64,000 nucleotides of DNA from Lampris incognitus (taxonomy: Eukaryota > Chordata > Actinopteri > Lampriformes > Lampridae): contig NC_079219.1 in the NCBI RefSeq assembly GCF_029633865.1, positions 10,629,306-10,693,305 of the forward strand. The letters run 5' to 3'. Both the position numbers and the translations under genes were made by a program. The notes under the pieces were generated by a model. The model was not told the DNA's origin, searched no databases, and saw only the letters and a program-made list of their open reading frames with translations. Each line of letters opens with the position of its first letter. Position 1 is the first letter of the stretch. This document shows positions 26,101 through 34,500 of this stretch, one piece after another.

Positions 26101-29100
26101 TCTACCAAATACAAGAGGATGAAAAACTTATTGACACTCTGTTTGCTGCTTCCAAAGCTGATGTCCCGGAACCGGCTGACAATCAGAACCAGGGACATGA
26201 AACACGCTGCGAAGTGGCTTTCAGACATAAGCTTACGCCAATGACTATGCGGACACTATTCCCACCCACTTGAGACTGACACCACATTGGCTCTGGATAT
26301 GTGCTATTGGCTAAACCAGGGAGCAAGACCAAAGACCTGTTCTATGTCTTTGGTCTTGGTCATACTAGGTAAAGGGCATGTGTCGTCCCTCTGTCCGCCT
26401 AAAATCAATTCAAATAGCATGTCAGTTTGATCCCATCAACCATAAAAACTTGGGGGACATTATACAACATCTGAAATCTTCCTCCTGCTGCCTTGATATT
26501 CTGCCAACAGGCTTTTTCAAAAATGTTTCTAATTGTATGTCCTCAGATCTTCTACAAATTGTCAACACATCGCTTCTCTCAGATCTCTTTCCCATAGGCC
26601 CTGAAAACTGCAGTCATGAAGCTATTCTTGAAAAAGAATAATCTAGACACTTCACTAATGAACAGATATAGGCCCATATCAAACCTCAGGTTTCTAAGTA
26701 AAATAATTGAAAAAGCTGTTTTCCAGCAGCTCAACAACTTTTTGGCACTTAACAGTTTTGATGACTTCCAGTCAGGGTTTCAACCACACCACAGCACTGA
26801 GACTGCTCTTGTTAAGGTCTTTAATGGCATCTGCTTAAACACAGACAATGGCGGAATCTCAGTCCTGGTGTTATTGGATCTCAGTGCTGCATTTGACACA
26901 GCTGACTACAACATCTTACTAGACCGATTGGAAAACTGGCTAGGACTTTCTGGCACAGCACTAAACTGGGTTGAATCCTACTTAAAGGACAGGGACTATT
27001 TTGTGTGTATAGGCAATTACAAATCTGAGCATACAAAAGTGACCTGCGGAGTTCCCCAAGGCTCCATTCTGGGGCTGCTTCTGTTTAACATCTATACTGA
27101 CCAAAAATATAAATGCAACACTTTTGCTTTTGCTCCAATTTTTCATGAGCTGAAATCAAAGATCTAAGACTTTTTCTATGTACACAAAAGGCCTATTTCT
27201 CTCAAATTTTGTTCACAATTTTGTTTAAATCTGTGTTAGTGAGCACTTCTCCTTTGCCGAGATAATCCATCCACCTGACAGGTGTGGCATATCATGATGC
27301 TTATTAGACAGCATGATTATTGCACAGGTGTGCCTTGGGCTGGTCACAGTAAAAGGCCACTCTAAAATGTGCAGTTTTATCTTGAAAAGAGACATTATTT
27401 AGGCACTGAATTATGGATTTCACAGATATGTGGGGGGGGGGGGGTCAGAAAACCACTCGGTATCTGGTGTGACCACCATTTGCCTCACGCAGTGCAACAC
27501 ATCTCCTTCGCATAGAGTTGATCAGGTTGTTGATTGTTGCCTGTGGAATGTTGGTCCACTCCTCTCAATGGCTGTATATTGGCAGAAATTAGAACACGCC
27601 ATCGTATACACCGATCCAGAGCATCCCAAACATGCTCAGTGGGTGACATGTCCGGTGAGTATGCAGGCCATGCAAGAACTGGGATGGTTTCAGCTTCCAG
27701 GAATTGTGTACAGATCCTTGCAACATGGGGCCGTGCATTATCATACTGCAACATGAGGTGATGGTGGTGGATGAATGGCACAACAATGGGCCTCAGGATC
27801 GCATCGCGGTATCTCTGTGTATTCAAAATGCCATCAATAAAATGGCCCTGTGTTCGCTGTCCATAGCATATGCCTGCCCATACCATAACCCCACCGCCAC
27901 CATGGGCCACTCTGACATCAGCAAACCACTCACCCACATGATGCCATACACGCTGTCTGCCATCTGTCCGGTACAGTGAAAACCGGGATTCATCCGTGAA
28001 GAGAACACTTCTCCAAAGTGCCAGACGTCATCGAAGGTGAGCACTTGACCACTCGGTTACAATGACGAACTGCAGTCAGGTCAAGACCCCAGTGAGGACG
28101 ATGAGCATGCAGATGAGCTTCCCTGAGACAGTTTCCGAGTTTGTGCCAAAATTCTTTGGTTATGCAAACCAATTGTTGCATCAGCTGTCCGGGTGGCTGG
28201 TCTCAAAGACAATCTTGCAGGTGAAGATGCCGGATGTGGAGGTCCTGGGCTGGTGTGGTTACACATGGTCTGCGGTTGTGAGGCCGGTTGGATGTACTGC
28301 CAAATTCTCGGAAATGACTTCAGAGATGGCTTATGGTAGGGAAATTAACATTAAGTTCATGGGCAACTGCTCTGGTGGACATTCCTGAAGTCAGCATGCC
28401 AATTGCACGCTCCCTCAAAACTTGCGACATCTGTGGCATTGTGCTGTGTGATAAAACTGCACATTTTAGAGTGGCCTTTTATTGTGACCAGCCTAAGCCA
28501 AACCTGTGCAATAATCATGCTGTCTAATCAGCATCTTGATATGCCACACCTGTAAGGTGGCTGGATTATCTCGGCAAAGGAGAAGTGTTCACTAACACAG
28601 ATTTAAACAAATTTGTGAACAAAATTGGAGAGAAATAGGCCTTTTGTGTACATAGAAAAAGTCTTAGATCTTTGGTTTCAACTCTTGAAAAATTGGAGCA
28701 AAAATGAAAGTGTTGCATTTATATTTTTGTTCAGTATATATGCTCCCAGTAATCCAGATTATGGAAAAAACAAAATATGTTACCATAATTATGCAGATGA
28801 CACACAGATTTACATAACCATATCACCACGGGACTATAATCCCATACAAGCACTGAGTAGGTGCATTGAAAAAAAATCAAAGATTGGATGACTCAGAATT
28901 TTCTTCAATTAAACAAAGATAAAACTGAAGTGATTTTCTTTGGAGCCGAGGAAGAACAATTAAAAGCCAGCACTCAGCTACAAGCGGTAATGTGAAAAAC
29001 CACAAACCAAGTCAGAAATCTTGATGCAGTTATGGACTCAGACATGAATTTAGATAGCTACATTAAGAAAATTATAAAGTCAGCCTACTATCACCTGAAG

Positions 29101-31434
29101 AATATATCGAGAATTAAATGACTTATGTCTCAGCAGGATTTGGAAAAACTTGTCCATGCTTTTATCATCAGTCGACTCGACTACTGTAACAGTGTTTTTG
29201 CAGGTCTTTCATCATTACATTTTCTTTTTATATATCCTATAAATCCATATAATTTTGTTATCCTGTTTCAATGTAAAATCCTTCTCTCACTAAGTAGTGT
29301 GACAAATTTATTTATTTATTTATTTTTTTACGTGGTGATTCTGGTCGCATGGCTTGGGTCCTGGGCTGTTCCGGTGGCATCTGGACACTACCTGGCATCC
29401 TGTGCATCATATTCTTCATAATTTTTATAATTCCATTATAATTCTGTTATCCTCTTTCAGTGTTGTATTCTGTAAATTGTGTACACACAACATCCATTGT
29501 ACGTTGTCTGTCTTGGGAGAGAGATCCCCCCTCTGTTGCTCTCCCTGAGGTTTCTTCCTATTTTTTCGCTGTTAAAGGTTTTTTTAGGGAGTAGTTCCTT
29601 ATCTAATGCAAGGGTCTAAGGACAGGATGTTTTGTTGCTGTAAAGCCTCTTGAGGCAAATTTGTAATCTGGGATATTGGGCTATACAAATCAAATTTAAT
29701 TGACTTTCTAAAAAAAAATTGATCAAACAGCTGCAAGCTGACTCAGAACGCTGCTGCTCGAGTCCTTACTAAGCCCAAAAGAGTGGATCACATCACTCCA
29801 GTCCTGAGGTCACTACACTGGCTTCCTGTCCATCAAAGAATTTATTTTAAAACTCTGCTGATGGTTTATAAAGCACTGAATGGTTTAGGGCCAAAATACA
29901 TTATCTTCTGCTACACTATGAACCATCCAGACCACTCAGATCATCTGGGACAGGTCTGCTTTCTGTACCCAGAGTCAAAACTAAACATGGAGAGGCTCTT
30001 GGAAAACTGCAGGTCTGCTGCAAGTCTCACTTCTTTTAAATCAAGGCTGAAGACTTTCCTGTTTGCTGCTGCCTTTTGTTAAATACAATTTGAAGCTTTT
30101 TATTTTCATCTTACACTTCACTGTAACATTTACTCTTTTTAAATTTGTTTTTAAATGTCTTTTTATTGCCTTATGATGCTTTTCTTTTATGTTTTATATA
30201 AAGCACTTTGAATTGCCTTGATGCTGAAATGTGCCATTTGCCTTGCCTTGCCTATACTAGTTTAGTCGATGTTCATTGGAAATTTTTATTGTAACAAATG
30301 AGGGTAACACTTTAGTATGGGGAACATAGCTGTCACTTTAGTATGGGGAACATATTCTAAGTAACAAAAACTTAATTTAGAGTAATTTAACACTATTAAC
30401 ACTTGTACTTTTGTGTTTTGTTGTGTAAGAACAGACCATATTCATTACGTGTTAGTAAGGGAGAATAACTCTTCTTGTGGTACTACCACCCTATAAAGTA
30501 CGCACCTACTTAATGGTGCATATGTTCCCCATACTAAAGTGTTACCCAAATGAGATAAGATCGACATTGGGTTTTTTTTTTAACATTAAAAAAGATAGAC
30601 TTAACCTTAACAGACCGTTTCAGTTACTGAAACAGTCTGTTACTGGTCTAGTTAAAGTACTGGTGGAATTTTTGCACCTGGGGAACAACTTCAATTTTCA
30701 GAAATAACGGAAGTGAGAAATGTGTTCACACTTTTCATTCCTAAAATAAGAAGTGTGAACCCATTTCACAGTCAGTTGACTTCAGTTCAGTTAGGCTGTT
30801 TTTTGTTTTCTTCCTGTGTTGACAGAACTGATACCAGCTCTGTTGGTGTACTTTTTAAAGTCAACTTTTCCCAAACCCACGACACATTATTTTTCCATTT
30901 TAGATTATTTTATTTCATGGGCCCATATTCTCTAAATAGATTATTAATTATCATTTAGTGTGGAGTTATTTGGAGAATTATGAAACACTTAAGAGGTTTT
31001 TAGTAAAAAAACAAAACAAACTAAAGTCATAACTAGGGGACGATATAGTGAACTAGTCTTTTAGTCAGTATGTGTGCTCAATAAAGTATTGTGGAGCTTT
31101 GTGGTATGTAAATCTGGGAGTGTCTGAGAATGTTGACTCAGCCGATGGGCCAAGAGATAAGAGTCCAACTGAAAGGCCTGCAGGCAACGTTTGGATCTCA
31201 AACTGGTTTGGTTGAACTCTCATGACTCAGATCAAAAGCGGACATGTTGTCTCTGTAGTTGTGTAGTTGTGTTGTGTACTTATGTTTGTAAGTGCTGTGA
31301 CCCCGTGCTGTTTTTTCAAGGCCGGTACTGTGGCTCCTGTGTCCAGAGGTTAGGAAATATGTGTGTGATGTGTATGACACCCCTGATATACCAGAGCGAC
31401 AGCCAAGAAGAACTGTGAGTTCAACAGAATGCTA

Positions 31435-31503
<69 letters not shown>

Positions 31504-34500
31504 AGAGGCAGGAGAAAGACATTGGTTTTTAAAAATGAAACGGTTGGACCAATGAAAGCCTTTTAATGTGCTAAGTTGTCCCGGTCTTAAAACTGAAAAT
31601 ATAATTGTTTACTTTTCTCTTGGCGTCTCAGAGACTCAAGTGAGGATGAGGAGCAGAACACCCACCACAGGTCTAGGCAGACGATGAGGAGGAGGATGAA
31701 GAGGAGGAGTTCTGTGGCCCAACAACTAAGCCCATTCTCCCAGCGGGGAACGTCTGGAACTCTGGAGGACGGGGCCCACACTACAGCCACCAGTGGCCAT
31801 GTTGGAAATGATGAGGAAGACACTGACATCAGTGGCGACATCCGTCTGTCCTGTAGGTCGGATAACAGGTCAGAGAGACTAACGTCAGTAATAGAAGTAC
31901 TTGGGGGAGAGCAGTCAAAGTATTTGGGTTTTTTTTCTAAGGGCAGCAACTTAAGTAGTATTAAAAGGATTAGCACTGGTAGAAGTTATAGGTGCAGAGC
32001 TAGAGATATACTGATTTATGTTCAAAACATCTAGTTAGCTGACAGAAAAGTACTATGGGATGGATCAGCCACTGTGACTTGAGAACTAATTCAGCAATCG
32101 TTCGTACGTACAAATTTGTTCTTACAAACCCATGGCAATTTTTTTAGCTCTGAAGTTGTCTGACAGGAGATGCATGACAGTTATTTGTAATTCCTTCCCT
32201 CTAACATCAATCATCTACCTCTTGCAACGAGCCATCACCTACTACTACTACTACTTTCGGCTGCTCCCGTTAGGGGTCGCTGCAGCGGATCATCCATTTC
32301 CATTTCTTCCTGTCTTCTGCGTCTTCCTCTGTAACACCAGCCACCTGCATGTCCTCCCTCACCACATCCATAAACCTCCTCTTTGGCCTTCCTCTTTTCC
32401 TCTTTCCTGGCAGCTCCATATTCAGTATCCTTCTCCCAATATACCCAGCATCTCTCCTCCACACATGTCCAAGCCATCTCAATCTCGCCTCTCTTGCTTT
32501 GTCTCCAAACCGTCCAACCTGAGCGGTCCCTCTAATATAATCGTTCCTAATTCTGTCCTTCTTCGTTACTCCCAGTGAAAATCTTAGCATCTTCAACTCT
32601 GCCACCTCCAGCTCCACCTCCTGTCTTTTCGTCAGTGCCACTGTCTCCAAACCATATAACATAGCTGGTCTCACATCCATATTGTAAACCTTCCCTTTAA
32701 CTCTTGCTGGTACCCTTCTGTCGCAAATCACTCCTGACACTCTACTCCACCCACTCCACCCTGCCTGCACTCTCTTCTTCACCTCTCTACTGCACTCCCC
32801 ATTGTTTTGGACAGTTGACCCCAAGTATTTAAACTCATATGCCTTCGTCACCTCCACTCCTTGCATCCTGACCATTCCACTGACGTCCCTCTCATTCACG
32901 CATAGGTATTCCGTCTTGCTCCTACTGACTTTCATTCCTCTTCTCTCCAGTGCATACCTCCACCTCTCCAGGCTCTCCTCAACCTGCACCCTACTCTTGC
33001 TACAGATCACAATGTCATCCGCGAACATCATCGTCCATGGAGACTCCTGCCTGATCTTGTCCGTCAACCTGTCCATCACCATTGCAAACAAGAAAGGGCT
33101 CAGAGCCGATCCTTGATGTAATCCCACCTCCACCTTGAACCCATCTGTCATTTCAACCACACATCTCACCACTGTCACACTTCCCTCATACATATCCTGC
33201 ACCACACCTACATACTTCTCTGCAACTCCCAACTTCCTCATACAATACCACACCTCCTCTCTAAGCACCCTGTCATATGCTTTCTCTAAATCTACAAAGA
33301 CACAATGTAACTCTTTCTGGCCTTCTCTATACTTCTCAGTCAACATTCTCAAAGCAAACATCACATCTGTGGTGCTCTTTTGTGGCATGAAACCATACTG
33401 CTGCTCGCTAATTATCACCTCTCCTCTTTACCTAGCTTCTATTACTCTTTCCCATATCTTCATGCTCTGGCTGATCAACTTTATACCTCTTTAGTTGCTA
33501 CAGTTCTGCACATCACCCTTGTTCTTGAAAATCGGTACCAGTATGCTTCTTCTCCACTCCTCAGGCATCCTCTCACTTTCCAAGATTGTGTTAAACAATC
33601 TAGTTAAAAACCCCACTGCCATCTCTCCTAAACATCTCCATGCCTCCACAGGTATGTTATCAGGACCAACTGCCTTTCCACTCTTCATCCTCTTCATAGC
33701 TGCCCTCACTTCCTCCTTGCTAATCCACTGAACTTCCTGATTCACTATCCCTACATCATCCAGCCTTCTCTCTCTCTCATTCTCTTAATTCATCAGCCCC
33801 TCAAAGTACTCCTTCCACCTTCTCAGCACACTCTCCTCGCTTGTCAGCACATTTCCATCTCTATCCTTGATCGCCCTAACTTGCTGCACATCCCTCGCAG
33901 CTCAGTCCTTCTGTCTAGCCAATCGGAACAAGTCCTTTTCTCCTTCCTTAGTGTCTAACCTGTCATACAACTCACCATACGCCTTTTCCTTTGCCTTTGC
34001 CACCTCTCTCTTCGCTTTACACTTCATCTCCTTTACTCCTGTCTACTTTCTTCATCTCTCTGACTATCTCACTTCTTCTTTGCCATCCTCTTCCTCTGTA
34101 TACTTTGCTGTACTTCCTCATTCCACCACCAAGTCTCCTTGTCTTCCATCCTCTGTCTTGATGACACACCAAGTACCTTCCTAGCTGTCTCCCTCACTAT
34201 TTCTGCAGTGGTTATCAAGCCATCTGGCAACTCTTCACTACCACCCAGTGCCTGTCTTAACTCCTGCCTGAACTCCACACAAGTCTTCCTTCTTCAACTT
34301 CCACCATTTGATCTTCAGCTGTGTCTTCACTCACTTCCTCTTCTTGGTTTCCAACATCATCCTACAGACCACCATCCGATGCTGCCTAGCTACGTTCTCC
34401 CCTGTCACCACCTTGCAGTCTCCAATCCCTTTTAGATCGCGCCTTCTACATAAGATATAGCCCACCTGTGTGCACTTTCCTCCACTCTTGTACGTCACCC

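Larger units (their letters stand above)
25985..30240 (+). pseudogene. L2-type LINE, split by two later insertions
   Basis: Plus strand: an ORF1-like start ([20 protein letters not shown], 26035), RT fingers ([20 protein letters not shown]), motif A ([16 protein letters not shown]), motif B ([17 protein letters not shown] to 27094), motif [10 protein letters not shown] at about 28790 after the Tc1 insertion, then [10 protein letters not shown], the second insertion, and [20 protein letters not shown] at 29786 to ..[13 protein letters not shown] near 30060. Frameshifts near 26620 and elsewhere make it inactive. Confidence 0.88.

Noticed and set aside
31632..31852. gtaggt at 31853 as the donor of dcst2 exon k
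   Set aside because: It leaves phase 1, which does not fit any acceptor of the last exon; the AG/gtcgga site four bases later does.
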